Shown here: positions 38,616-46,764 of the stretch, in pieces
Layout: the number at the start of each line of letters is the position of its first letter
Numbering within the stretch: the stretch's first letter is position 1
Position numbers and translations under genes: made by a program
Source: an uncultured Cycloclasticus sp.
GTDB taxonomy: Bacteria > Pseudomonadota > Gammaproteobacteria > Methylococcales > Cycloclasticaceae
NCBI GenBank assembly: GCA_913060865.1
Contig: CAJXTU010000001.1
Location: 434,001-498,000, forward strand
Length of the DNA stretch: 64,000 nucleotides
Direction of reading: 5' to 3'
Notes under the pieces: model-generated
Told to the model about the DNA's origin: nothing
What the model saw: the letters and a program-made list of their open reading frames with translations, nothing else
Databases searched by the model: none

Positions 38616-39359
38616 TTATTTCCAGCGTTGTGATCGTTGATCTAGGGGCTTTAAAATGGCGACCTCGATTAACTGAATAACGATAATGAAAGAGACGGTG
38701 TAAGCCATGATGCTGGTGATATCAAAGAGCTGGAAGAATAAATGAATTTGAAATCCCATACCATCACTTCTGCCTAGCATTTCTACGACTAAAACAATCT
38801 TCCAGATGAGTGCTAGACCTGTTCTGGCAGAGGCCATAATATATGGGTATAGCTGAGGTAAAATGACGTGAAACAAGGTTTTGTATCGACTAAATTGATA
38901 AGCTTTGGCCATTTCCATTAGCTGGTTATCAAGATCGCGTGCCCCTTCTCTTATCGTGACAATTACATTCGGTAGTTTATTGACAACGACTGCAATAATG
39001 GCAGCCGTTTCAACTAAACCGAACCAAATATAGCATAGGATAATTGTTACCAGCGCAGGCACATTTAGCAAGATAATTAACCAGCTATCAAAAAACACAT
39101 TCAGGCTTTTATGCTGCCCGAGAATAAGCCCTATAGCGGTTCCTAGGAACATGGCAAGGAAAAAACTGATAGTTAACCGGTATAGCGTAATGCCAAGGTG
39201 TTGTAGTAGCTCACCGGTTTGAATGGCATCAATTAGGTTATTGAAAACCAACATTGGCGATGGCAACACAGGGCTATTTATTATAAAAGCAGTTAGCTGC
39301 CAAATTAAAAGCAGTAGCCCTAGTGAGAATGTTGAATTTAAGAATGAAGAACGTGGCAT
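38616..39359 (-). CDS. ABC transporter permease, NitT/TauT class
   Basis: A 247-residue inner-membrane permease with about six spans and the cytoplasmic EAA-like loop (AKAYQFSRYKTLFHVILPQLYPYI, read around 155-178), which docks on the ATPase. It follows the binding protein by 26 bases. The class imports small anions or sulfonates, thiamine precursors and similar solutes, so it cannot be assigned further. Confidence 0.9.
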   Translation of the reverse strand: MPRSSFLNSTFSLGLLLLIWQLTAFIINSPVLPSPMLVFNNLIDAIQTGELLQHLGITLYRLTISFFLAMFLGTAIGLILGQHKSLNVFFDSWLIILLNVPALVTIILCYIWFGLVETAAIIAVVVNKLPNVIVTIREGARDLDNQLMEMAKAYQFSRYKTLFHVILPQLYPYIMASARTGLALIWKIVLVVEMLGRSDGMGFQIHLFFQLFDITSIMAYTVSFIIVIQLIEVAILKPLDQRSQRWK

Positions 39360-39385
39360 TGTAAGGGTTGATTTACGATAGCGGA

Positions 39386-40375
39386 TTACGGGTGATTATC
39401 CCAAAATATCTGGGGGTCTAATTGTTTGACGGAACCAACCAGTTGTTCACCGCCGGTAACAGCCAATATAGAATAAATATTGGCGATGGCTTGTTTTTCT
39501 TCATCCGCAAAAGTGGTTATTCGACCTTTACAGTAATGGTTGCGTAGTAACTGCTGTGTCTGCTTATCATTTGTCCTTGTTAGGGGCAATATAGCGTTCC
39601 AATGCCGATTAGATGAGCAAAGTAGATTTGCCGCATCAGCACTTGCGGACAGAAAATTGTTCAGCTTTTTTGAATTTTTAACAGCCCATTGCTCCTTGAA
39701 AACATAGCCTATTATTGGCACGGTTTTATTGATACCTAGTCGACGTATGATTTCATGAGTATTTATAATCTCTCGGTAACCTTCCGCTTTTAATCGAGCA
39801 CTGTAATGCCAATAATTGATAAGAGCGTCTAACTGACCTCGCTTAATAAGATTGTTAAGGAGTGGAGGGGCGCCAAAAACTTTATCGATATTTGTTTGCA
39901 GATTTATGTTTTCTTGTAAGGCTAAAGCTCGCAGCAATAACCAATTCTTATCTAACCCGCCCCCTGCGATACCGAGTCTTTTATTGGCTAGGTCTTTAAT
40001 AGACCGAATAGGCGACTGATTTGGGACCATTAAAGAACCAGCGGAGCTTGAGTAAGGTGCAAATAAATAATGAGTGGATAGTCCACGTTGACGTGCAACC
40101 CATGTCCAATCGGAGACGATGATGTCGGCGGCATGAGCCTGTAATGCGATTTTACCAGCCTGACTGTTGGCCAAGGGTTGAATAATAAGCTCAAAGCCAT
40201 TTTTATGGTCAAGCCTAGCTTTTTTAATAGTTTGTAAGGTCCAGTTAACAGTACCAAATTTAAGGACTGAAATTTTTATGGGTGTCTTAGCATCAGCAAT
40301 GCCATCACTGAGAAAAATAGAAAGGAAAGCAAGGAAAAGAATAGTTGTTAAGGGTGTTTTATAAAATCGTTGCAT
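39386..40375 (-). CDS. ABC transporter periplasmic substrate-binding protein
   Basis: A 329-residue NMT1/SsuA-like binding protein with a signal peptide (about 1-29, cleavage after ADA). Typical segments are KFGTVNWTLQTIKKA, the substrate loop region IVSDWTWVARQRG and SIKDLANKRLGIAGGGLDKN. It is the first gene of the three-gene importer. Many relatives sit near dehydrogenase or cofactor genes, and here moaA lies 301 bases away, divergently. That is suggestive, but it does not give the substrate. Confidence 0.85.
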   Translation of the reverse strand: MQRFYKTPLTTILFLAFLSIFLSDGIADAKTPIKISVLKFGTVNWTLQTIKKARLDHKNGFELIIQPLANSQAGKIALQAHAADIIVSDWTWVARQRGLSTHYLFAPYSSSAGSLMVPNQSPIRSIKDLANKRLGIAGGGLDKNWLLLRALALQENINLQTNIDKVFGAPPLLNNLIKRGQLDALINYWHYSARLKAEGYREIINTHEIIRRLGINKTVPIIGYVFKEQWAVKNSKKLNNFLSASADAANLLCSSNRHWNAILPLTRTNDKQTQQLLRNHYCKGRITTFADEEKQAIANIYSILAVTGGEQLVGSVKQLDPQIFWDNHP

Positions 40376-40581
40376 TTATTCAAAGTGCCATGAGGGTCAA
40401 TTAATGTACTGCTTATACTCAGTCTACCTCTTTATGTCATAAAGAAAAGCTAAATAGAAAGCGAAGCTTAACCTAGGTATAAGGTGATTAGTTTAAGTGG
40501 TTGAATCAACTAATCGTTGACCTATAAATTTAATGTGCGGTAAGGTGTATTAATTAATGAAATTAGCTGTAAGTTATTAAT

Positions 40582-40600
40582 GCTAATGAGAATTATTTGC
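40582..40600. promoter_or_regulatory. Fur-box-like site upstream of moaA
   Basis: GCTAATGAGAATTATTTGC matches the 19-base consensus GATAATGATAATCATTATC at 14 positions. It lies 77 bases before the moaA start. Iron control would make sense for genes of two iron-sulfur proteins, but the match is moderate. Confidence 0.35.
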
Positions 40601-40602
40601 CC

Positions 40603-40618
40603 TTGATAATTTTATCAA
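40603..40618. promoter_or_regulatory. Palindromic operator candidate upstream of moaA
   Basis: Arms TTGATAA and TTATCAA around a central TT. It resembles an FNR/CRP-type half-site pair, but the inner spacing is 6 bases instead of FNR's 4, so the regulator is unknown. Confidence 0.3.
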
Positions 40619-40676
40619 ATACTAGCTAACCTTTTGAAAAATTAGCGCTTCTAAAACAGGATTATAGTTTATTTAC

Positions 40677-41693
40677 ATGAGTGTTATATCACCTACTACA
40701 AATGCGAATACGTTAATTGATAAGTTCGGTCGTCAAGTAACGTATGTGAGAATTTCAGTGACAGATCGTTGTGACTTTCGTTGTGTTTATTGCATGAGCG
40801 AAGATATGGAGTTCTTGCCGCGCGAACAAGTATTAACGTTGGAGGAAATAACTCGCCTATCAAAAGCGTTTGTTGAATTAGGCGTAACGAAAATTCGCAT
40901 TACAGGCGGCGAGCCATTAGTACGGAAAGATATCGTCAATATGCTAGCCGATGTTGCTAAATTAGAGGGGCTAGATGAGCTCGTTATTACAACTAATGGT
41001 TCGCAACTGATGAAATTAGCGCAGCCGTTAAAAGAAGCAGGTGTTAAACGAATTAATATAAGCCTAGATAGTCTTGATGCGGAAAAATTTAAAAAAGTAA
41101 CACGCGTTGGTGACTTGAACGTAGTCCTTGACGGTATACAAACTGCGAAGAAAGCTGGTTTTGAAAAAATAAAATTAAACGCGGTGATCTTAAAAAATAG
41201 AAATCATGATGAGGTGAATGACCTGGTCCGCTATGCCATGCAGGAAGGCCTGGATATCAGTTTTATTGAAGAAATGCCATTAGGCGCCATCGATAGCCAT
41301 TCACGAGAAGAAGCCTATTACTCAAGTGATGAGATTAAGAGCGATATTGAAAAACAGTTTGACCTAGTGGCTAGTACGAAAAATACGGGTGGTCCCGCAC
41401 GTTATTACAGTGTGACGGGCTATGATAATTTAGTCGGTTTTATATCACCACACAGCCATAATTTTTGTGATACCTGTAATCGTGTGCGTGTCACCGCATC
41501 AGGGTTATTATTGTTATGTCTAGGTCAAGAGCACTCGATGGATTTGAAGCGAGTGTTAAGAGCGAATCCTACGGATTTAAATAAAGTGAAGCAGGCTCTT
41601 ATTGAATCGATGGAGATAAAGCCTAAAGGGCATGATTTTGATATTACTGAACAACCTGTTATCTTTCGTCATATGAGTGTAACAGGCGGTTAA
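40677..41693 (+). CDS. moaA: GTP 3',8-cyclase MoaA
   Basis: Radical-SAM enzyme that starts molybdopterin synthesis from GTP. The 338 residues have the N-terminal SAM cluster CDFRCVYC (Cys32, 36, 39), RITGGEPLVRKD, the C-terminal cluster FCDTCNR-x-x-V-x-x-SG-x-LLLC, and the Gly-Gly end (MSVTGG) needed for GTP cyclisation. All catalytic features are intact. It is separated from moaCDE by 37 kb and instead precedes a polyferredoxin gene, which hints at a role for a dedicated molybdo- or tungstoenzyme. Confidence 0.96.
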   Translation: MSVISPTTNANTLIDKFGRQVTYVRISVTDRCDFRCVYCMSEDMEFLPREQVLTLEEITRLSKAFVELGVTKIRITGGEPLVRKDIVNMLADVAKLEGLDELVITTNGSQLMKLAQPLKEAGVKRINISLDSLDAEKFKKVTRVGDLNVVLDGIQTAKKAGFEKIKLNAVILKNRNHDEVNDLVRYAMQEGLDISFIEEMPLGAIDSHSREEAYYSSDEIKSDIEKQFDLVASTKNTGGPARYYSVTGYDNLVGFISPHSHNFCDTCNRVRVTASGLLLLCLGQEHSMDLKRVLRANPTDLNKVKQALIESMEIKPKGHDFDITEQPVIFRHMSVTGG

Positions 41694-41720
41694 AGTTGAG
41701 TTAAACTATACGTTGATCAA

Positions 41721-41757
41721 TAAACGAACTTATGCACTTTGCGTATAAGTTCGTTTG
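41721..41757 (+). terminator. Long perfect hairpin between moaA and the ferredoxin gene
   Basis: Stem AAACGAACTTAT/ATAAGTTCGTTT (41722-41733, 41745-41756) with an 11-base loop. The bases after it (GTTAACCTTATT) are not a clean U-run, so it may act as an attenuator or mRNA-stabilising structure rather than a full stop. It lies 28 bases after moaA. Confidence 0.6.
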
Positions 41758-41798
41758 TTAACCTTATTAAAAATAAATAGAACCCACAGGAGGGTGTT

Positions 41799-42266
41799 AT
41801 GCAGATGTCTTTAGTTATTGATGCAAATAAATGTACAGGTTGTTTGCAATGTGAAATGGCTTGTTCTTATGAAGGTGAAGGGGTTTTTAACCCAACTAAG
41901 TCAAGAATTAAAATTTTCCCATTTCATGAAGAAGGTATCTTCGTGCCTTACACTTGTACTCAGTGTGATGAAGCATGGTGTATGCATGCTTGCCCCGTTG
42001 AAGCGATTCAGCTAAATAAGACGACAGGCGCAAAAGAAATCGTTAATGACCTTTGTGTTGGCTGTAAAGTATGTACGATTGCCTGTCCATTCGGAACAGT
42101 TAATTATAATGCGGATAGCGGAAAAGTTATCAAGTGTGACCTTTGTGGCGGTGACCCAGAGTGCTCAAAAGCATGTCCAACTAGTGCGATTACTTTCCAA
42201 GATGCAAACTGGACAGGGTATGACAAAATGAAAGGCTATGCCGCGAAGGCGATGCCAGCAAAGTAA
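41799..42266 (+). CDS. Four-cluster [4Fe-4S] polyferredoxin (AorA/HycB-like)
   Basis: A 155-residue electron-transfer protein with sixteen cluster cysteines in four groups: CTGCLQCEMAC, CTQCDEAWCMHACP, CVGCKVCTIACP and CDLCGGDPECSKACP. It lacks a signal peptide or Tat motif, so it is cytoplasmic. The pattern and the opening VIDANKCTGC resemble the small subunit that accompanies aldehyde:ferredoxin oxidoreductases in proteobacteria. A very strong AGGAGGG lies 5 bases before the ATG. A catalytic partner gene would be expected next, but only possible fragments are seen. Confidence 0.92.
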   Translation: MQMSLVIDANKCTGCLQCEMACSYEGEGVFNPTKSRIKIFPFHEEGIFVPYTCTQCDEAWCMHACPVEAIQLNKTTGAKEIVNDLCVGCKVCTIACPFGTVNYNADSGKVIKCDLCGGDPECSKACPTSAITFQDANWTGYDKMKGYAAKAMPAK

Positions 42267-42308
42267 AACTCTTGTACGTATAAGAATAAAAAGTTGAAGA
42301 GATAAGGT

Positions 42309-42373
42309 ATGTCTTGGACTAAACGTACGAAGGGTTAACTTTACGCGAAGGAACTTGGCGCATGAATGGCTAA
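42309..42373 (+). pseudogene. Possible vestige of an aldehyde:ferredoxin oxidoreductase gene start
   Basis: After a weak AAGG, ATG at 42309 opens MSWTKRT. Shifting frame gives RVNFT (42331-42345), and shifting again gives REGTWRMNG (42344-42370) before a stop. Read together these resemble the MGW..K.LRVNLTEGTW opening of AOR-type tungsten or molybdenum enzymes. Two shifts in 60 bases and nothing recognisable afterwards mean that the gene, if this is it, is almost entirely gone. The call rests on a short resemblance and its place after the ferredoxin gene. Confidence 0.33.
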
Positions 42374-42405
42374 AGCCATAGACATAACCTCCTGGAAGGT
42401 AAAAG

Positions 42406-42438
42406 TTCGCCAACATTTGATCTGCAAGTGTTGGCGAA
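42406..42438. repeat. Perfect 10-bp inverted repeat (hairpin)
   Basis: Arms TTCGCCAACA and TGTTGGCGAA with a 13-base loop. No U-run follows, so it is not an ordinary intrinsic terminator. Confidence 0.75.
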
Positions 42439-42483
42439 TGTCATTGATGAAATGAGTGGATGCTATATTAATAACCGGGGCTG

Positions 42484-42541
42484 CTTACCTAGTTATGGGA
42501 ATACATAAAGTGTCATGTGTGTGGCGCTAGAGCTAGGTAAG
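42484..42541. repeat. 9-bp inverted repeat with long loop
   Basis: CTTACCTAG (42484-42492) and CTAGGTAAG (42533-42541) enclose 40 bases. Wobble pairs could lengthen the stem by one on each side. Confidence 0.6.
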
Positions 42542-42838
42542 TCCGATGAAAAACCGAACTCAACAATAAGCACAGGCAATACAGCCTATTTTCACGGCAT
42601 GCTTACCGATAGCTGGGTTTGAAGAAATACTCTGTTGCACTTTCCTCCCCTAAAAAGAAGGCCTGCATTACCATAATAATTTTAGTGCTTAGGCCGTATG
42701 GGTGTAAAAAAACATCAATGGTATTGATACGCTAACTGCAATTAACGTTATCTTTAATGAGTAAAGGCGAGGTGTTATTTACTTAGAGTCAAATTTTTAG
42801 TAACTACGGACATGTGCTTGAAGGGTTTTATGATTGAA

Positions 42839-42852
42839 AAGCTGATCAGCTT
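42839..42852. promoter_or_regulatory. Perfect 14-bp palindrome, operator candidate
   Basis: AAGCTGATCAGCTT lies 107 bases before the small gene at 42959. Perfect two-fold symmetry without a loop suggests a dimeric protein's binding site rather than RNA structure. Confidence 0.35.
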
Positions 42853-42958
42853 GAACTCAAATTTGGAAATACCGAAACATTGACTTAATGTGTGCAAAGC
42901 AGCTTTTGTTAAGTGAAAGAGAGGGTTCTGGACTCTGGCGGTCAGTCAGTGACGTGTT

Positions 42959-43255
42959 ATGACGTTATTTAAAGCAAAGCTATTTTCGTTGGAGATGGGG
43001 TTTTCCCGACAAGATTTTCTCACGCTATTGAACAGCCAAGATAAGTTACTTTACTCTCATGAAGGTGAGCTTATTGTATTTTCTTTTGCCAATCAATCAG
43101 TTGATATCTCTCTGGGTGAAGAAAGCATACGGCATTTTGGTTCAGCAAAATTACCCATGTTGCCGGTTACTTTTGATTTTTCTAATATGGGTGATAATGA
43201 GCAAGAAGAGTTTATGACATTATTCTTGCTTAAATTTCAGCGTGGTGGTGGCTAG
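42959..43255 (+). CDS. Small orphan protein with a Gly-Gly-Gly C-terminus
   Basis: A 98-residue soluble protein with no cysteine, no membrane span and no family I can name. It is predicted to be mixed alpha/beta. The C-terminal part [34 protein letters not shown] (given here for its last 10 residues, LKFQRGGG) ends in three glycines, as sulfur-carrier and ubiquitin-like proteins do, although the rest does not resemble MoaD or ThiS. No clear ribosome binding site is seen. Its last 4 bases overlap the pyrE stop on the other strand. Confidence 0.6.
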   Translation: MTLFKAKLFSLEMGFSRQDFLTLLNSQDKLLYSHEGELIVFSFANQSVDISLGEESIRHFGSAKLPMLPVTFDFSNMGDNEQEEFMTLFLLKFQRGGG

Positions 43256-43893
43256 CTAGTTCCATACGTTTTTTGATAGTTCAAAATAGCGCTTAAATGT
43301 TCTGCACTCTCAGATTCTTTAAGATAACTTATGATGTCCTCTAAGCAAATAATTGAGGCGACCTTAAAGCCATAGCTTTCTTCTACGTCATCTATCGCAG
43401 AGGTTTCTCCACGGCCTTTTTCTTGTCGGTTAAGTGCGATTAAAACACCCGATGCGGTCGCATTGGCAGTTCGGATAATATCGACAGACTCTCTAACAGA
43501 TGTACCGGCACTAATGACGTCATCTACAATAATCGTATTGCCTTTGAGCTCTGAGCCAACCAATAAGCCGCCTTCACCGTGGTCTTTTACTTCTTTACGG
43601 TTAAAAACATAGGGTATATCTTTGTCAGACACCTCTGATAAGCCGATAGAAACAGCGCAAACAAGTGGAATACCTTTGTAGGCGGGACCATACAAAATGT
43701 CATAATCCATGCCTGAGTCAATCAATGCATGTGCGTAAAAATGCCCTAATTTACGTAAGCGGTAACCCGTGTTAAATAAACCCGTGTTAAAAAAATAAGG
43801 GCTGACTCGACCAGACTTTAATGTAAATTCCCCAAATTTTAAGGCGTTGCATTGTAGAGCAAATTCAATAAATTCTTGTTTGTAATCTTTCAT
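43252..43893 (-). CDS. pyrE: Orotate phosphoribosyltransferase
   Basis: Makes OMP from orotate and PRPP in pyrimidine synthesis. The 213 residues match the E. coli length. [12 protein letters not shown] lies at the N-terminus, GPAYKGIPL follows, and the PRPP loop is [16 protein letters not shown]. The gene is 3' of the CPXCG/hemW series but separated from it by 89 bases. Confidence 0.97.
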   Translation of the reverse strand: MKDYKQEFIEFALQCNALKFGEFTLKSGRVSPYFFNTGLFNTGYRLRKLGHFYAHALIDSGMDYDILYGPAYKGIPLVCAVSIGLSEVSDKDIPYVFNRKEVKDHGEGGLLVGSELKGNTIIVDDVISAGTSVRESVDIIRTANATASGVLIALNRQEKGRGETSAIDDVEESYGFKVASIICLEDIISYLKESESAEHLSAILNYQKTYGTS

Positions 43894-43982
43894 GAGTCAC
43901 TTATCGGTTTTTTCTGTAAACGAGTATTTTATACTTAAAGAGCGTAAGTTTTGCACAAACGATGAAGTTGTTTGCTTTAACC

Positions 43983-44180
43983 TCACTCCGTATCGGAATG
44001 GGCTGTTATGTTGATTTGATGATTGACGTCATCAATATCAATATTTAACTCAATAGGTTGGCAGCATACGTAGCAATCTTCGATAGTTTGATGGCTGCCT
44101 TGAGATGTATCAATCAGCGTGTCTATTTTTTCGCCACAGTACGGGCATGAGAACTGTTGATTAATGACTGACCCGTGCAT
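43983..44180 (-). CDS. CPXCG-motif cysteine-rich small protein
   Basis: A 65-residue protein with two paired-cysteine motifs, CPYCG (about 12-16) and CYVCCQP (about 36-42), forming a likely zinc site. This matches the CPXCG family, common and uncharacterised in proteobacteria. Its ATG shares one base with the hemW stop, so the two are coupled. Confidence 0.85.
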   Translation of the reverse strand: MHGSVINQQFSCPYCGEKIDTLIDTSQGSHQTIEDCYVCCQPIELNIDIDDVNHQINITAHSDTE

Positions 44181-45328
44181 TATGAAGGTAGAAAGTGTTC
44201 TACGGTATCATTTAAGAAGTTCCACCCTTGTTCGGTACAGCGATATGTTGACGCATTAAGTTGCAGCAATTCTTTATCAATTAACGAATCTAATGTTGTT
44301 TGTATACTGGAGGCCCCTAGCTGGGTGCGACATTGGTATTGATCCAGAGTAAAGCCAGTTCTTAAACGAAGGGCATTCATCATAAATTCAAACGGTAACT
44401 CAGTGGCTTTAACGATGTTGTGTCCGCCTATTACCGCCGGGGTGCCTGCAAGGTTTGTATATTCTCGCGGTTGCTTCTTTTTCCAATAACGAGAGATAGC
44501 GCCTTGTTCATTGGTGATTTTGCCGTGAGCACCAGCGCCAATTCCAATGTAATCGCCGAAGTGCCAGTAATTAAGATTATGACGAGATTGTTGCCCAGCC
44601 GCAGAATAAGCCGATACCTCATACTGACCGAGGTGCTTGTTGATTTGAGTTTGGCAGGCTGTCTGCATGTCCCAGATTAGCTCATCGTGAGGTAAGGCGG
44701 GCGGGTGTTTATAAAATAAGGTGTTTTTCTCAAGGGTTAATTGATAGTGAGAAAGGTGACCTGTTTGATAATTTAAGGCCAAATTTACATCGTTAACCGC
44801 TTGCTGAATGTTTTGTTGAGGTAAGCCAAACATCAAGTCGAGATTAATGCGCTCAAACCCTGCTCTTTGCGCTAATTGGATTGATTTATGCGCTTGTTTA
44901 GCATCATGAATGCGTCCTAGACTTTGTAGGTGACTATCATTAAAGCTTTGAATGCCAATTGATAAGCGATTGATGCCAATGTTAAAAAAAGCAGAAAATT
45001 TACCAGCTTCGGCTGTGCCAGGGTTGGCCTCTAAGGTAATTTCAATGTTGTCACTAATATTAAGTGTTTGATGAACGGCGTTGAGAATGCGCTCAATACT
45101 AGTTGCCGAGAATAAGCTAGGAGTGCCGCCGCCAATGAAGATGCTCTTTAGCGTTCTGTTAGGAACTTTTTGGGCCTCATTAGTAAGGTCTTTAATAAGC
45201 GCTTCTACATAATCCTCTTCGCTATCACCTGTTTTTTTTTCGTGTGAATTAAAGTCGCAATAGGGGCATTTTTTTACGCACCACGGAATATGAATGTAGA
45301 GGCTATAGTCTGATGAATTAGTTGTCAT
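44180..45328 (-). CDS. hemW: Haem chaperone HemW (radical-SAM, HemN-like)
   Basis: A 382-residue radical-SAM protein with the cluster motif CVKKCPYC (C-x3-C-x2-C) and FIGGGTPSLFS. Relatives once called oxygen-independent coproporphyrinogen oxidase are now known to be haem-delivery proteins. The location directly after rdgB (11-base overlap) is the standard HemW context and separates it from true HemN. Confidence 0.95.
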   Translation of the reverse strand: MTTNSSDYSLYIHIPWCVKKCPYCDFNSHEKKTGDSEEDYVEALIKDLTNEAQKVPNRTLKSIFIGGGTPSLFSATSIERILNAVHQTLNISDNIEITLEANPGTAEAGKFSAFFNIGINRLSIGIQSFNDSHLQSLGRIHDAKQAHKSIQLAQRAGFERINLDLMFGLPQQNIQQAVNDVNLALNYQTGHLSHYQLTLEKNTLFYKHPPALPHDELIWDMQTACQTQINKHLGQYEVSAYSAAGQQSRHNLNYWHFGDYIGIGAGAHGKITNEQGAISRYWKKKQPREYTNLAGTPAVIGGHNIVKATELPFEFMMNALRLRTGFTLDQYQCRTQLGASSIQTTLDSLIDKELLQLNASTYRCTEQGWNFLNDTVEHFLPS

Positions 45329-45935
45329 GCGGCTTGGCGAAATAATCGGACACTTGGGGCATAAGCAGGTTTAGCGCCTTAGCACGGTGACTTAAACAGT
45401 TTTTGATTGAAGCATCGAGTTCGGCTGACACGCATTGATGTTCAGGAACATAGAAGACAGGATCGTACCCAAACCCATTCTCACCAGACTCTTTATAAGC
45501 AATACGCCCTTCCCAAACACCATGAGCTATCAATGGCGAAGGGTCGTCGGCATGAGCCATAAAAACCATTACGCAATGAAAGCGTGCAGAGCGTTTCTCG
45601 ACAGGGGTGTTTTCAAGTGCATTGAGTAATTTGAGTGTATTTTTTTTGTCATCAGAAGGTAATCCAGCGTATCTTGCAGAATGTACGCCTGGCTTGCCAT
45701 CAAGTGCATCAACCTCTAGCCCTGAATCATCTGCGATGACGGGCAGTTTAGAAATTCTTGCAGCATGTCTCGCTTTAATGATGGCGTTTTCAATAAATGT
45801 CGTACCAGTTTCTTCAGCTTCAGACACATCAAAGCGTGACTGAGGAAGTACCTCAATCGCTTGATGTTTGAGAATGGCCTGAATTTCTTGTATTTTTCCC
45901 TTGTTACCACTGGCCAGTACGATCTGTTGAATCAT
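45318..45935 (-). CDS. rdgB: XTP/dITP pyrophosphatase
   Basis: House-cleaning enzyme that removes non-canonical purine triphosphates. The 205 residues have the N-terminal [14 protein letters not shown] nucleotide motif, [25 protein letters not shown] and [11 protein letters not shown]. It overlaps rph by 4 bases upstream and hemW by 11 downstream. Confidence 0.97.
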   Translation of the reverse strand: MIQQIVLASGNKGKIQEIQAILKHQAIEVLPQSRFDVSEAEETGTTFIENAIIKARHAARISKLPVIADDSGLEVDALDGKPGVHSARYAGLPSDDKKNTLKLLNALENTPVEKRSARFHCVMVFMAHADDPSPLIAHGVWEGRIAYKESGENGFGYDPVFYVPEHQCVSAELDASIKNCLSHRAKALNLLMPQVSDYFAKPHDN

Positions 45936-46648
45936 TTTTCCAATGCGTCACGTTGGTGTTGCATTAATTCACTAATGCCCGTTGTCGCTAAATTAAGCAT
46001 CGCATCAAGTTCTTCACGGCGAAATGCATGGCCTTCGGCAGTGCCTTGAACCTCAATAAAAGCACCGGCGTCGTTCATAATGACATTCATATCGGTTTCA
46101 GCTTCTGAGTCCTCAGGGTAATCCAGGTCTAGAACGGGTTCGCCGTTATAAATACCAACGGAGACGGCAGCGAGTTGTCCATGAATGGGGTTGGTTTTAA
46201 TCTTCTTATCGGCTAATAACTTTTCAACAGCGATAGATAGAGCGACGAAACTGCCAGTAATAGAAGCAGTGCGTGTTCCACCATCTGCTTGAAGAACATC
46301 GCAGTCGATGGTGATGGTATACCCGTCAAGTGCATTAAGGTCCACAGCAGCACGTAAGGAACGACCAATTAATCGTTGGATTTCTTGCGTGCGACCGCTT
46401 TGTTTACCACGGGCGGCTTCGCGCCCCATGCGGCTGTGAGTAGAGCGAGGTAGCATGCCATATTCAGCAGTAACCCAACCCTGGCCCTTGTCTTTTAGAA
46501 ATCTTGGAACACGACTTTCAACAGATGCTGTGCAGAGTACTTGAGTGTCGCCACAAGCAATTAATACCGAACCTTCGGCGTGAATGGTGAAATTAGTTGT
46601 TATTTTAACGTCACGGAGTTGATCGAATTGGCGTCCACTAGGTCTCAT
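45932..46648 (-). CDS. rph: Ribonuclease PH
   Basis: Phosphate-dependent 3' exoribonuclease that trims tRNA ends. The 238 residues begin with [29 protein letters not shown] and [16 protein letters not shown] (catalytic region) follow, and there is no frameshift of the kind that disables rph in some E. coli strains. It is the first gene of rph-rdgB-hemW-CPXCG. Confidence 0.97.
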   Translation of the reverse strand: MRPSGRQFDQLRDVKITTNFTIHAEGSVLIACGDTQVLCTASVESRVPRFLKDKGQGWVTAEYGMLPRSTHSRMGREAARGKQSGRTQEIQRLIGRSLRAAVDLNALDGYTITIDCDVLQADGGTRTASITGSFVALSIAVEKLLADKKIKTNPIHGQLAAVSVGIYNGEPVLDLDYPEDSEAETDMNVIMNDAGAFIEVQGTAEGHAFRREELDAMLNLATTGISELMQHQRDALEK

Positions 46649-46764
46649 GTTTTTTTCCTAAAGCTAAAGATGTTGAATGAAATGGAATACGAGGTATTAC
46701 ACATTTAGAGATACGCGCATTATAGGGCAAGAAACGGCGTATTAGATGGTGGAATTAACGAATA

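Larger units (their letters stand above)
40376..40676. other. 301-base divergent control region between ABC operon and moaA
   Basis: No gene. It is AT-rich. It holds an inverted repeat GATTAGTT/AACTAATC (40486-40493, 40508-40515), a Fur-box-like sequence (40582-40600) and a palindrome TTGATAA-TT-TTATCAA (40603-40618), all on the moaA-proximal side or middle. I see no match to the Moco-riboswitch core. Confidence 0.5.
42267..42958. other. 692-base region without an intact gene, rich in inverted repeats
   Basis: No reading frame here gives a protein I believe in. The region contains a possible broken oxidoreductase start (42309-42373), a perfect 10-bp hairpin (42406-42438), a 9-bp inverted repeat with a long loop (42484-42541), and a perfect 14-bp palindrome (42839-42852). 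It could be decayed coding DNA, a structured RNA or the leader of the 42959 gene. Confidence 0.6.

Noticed and set aside
40603-40618. FNR binding site upstream of moaA
   Set aside because: The halves TTGAT and ATCAA are present but 6 bases apart; FNR needs 4. Kept only as a palindrome of unknown regulator.
40376-40676. Moco riboswitch before moaA
   Set aside because: The leader is AT-rich and shows none of the GC-rich conserved core of the Moco RNA motif.
42493-42600. Group II intron 5' end (GTGTG near 42517)
   Set aside because: Only the five-base start resembles an intron; no domain V-like hairpin or reverse-transcriptase frame is present.
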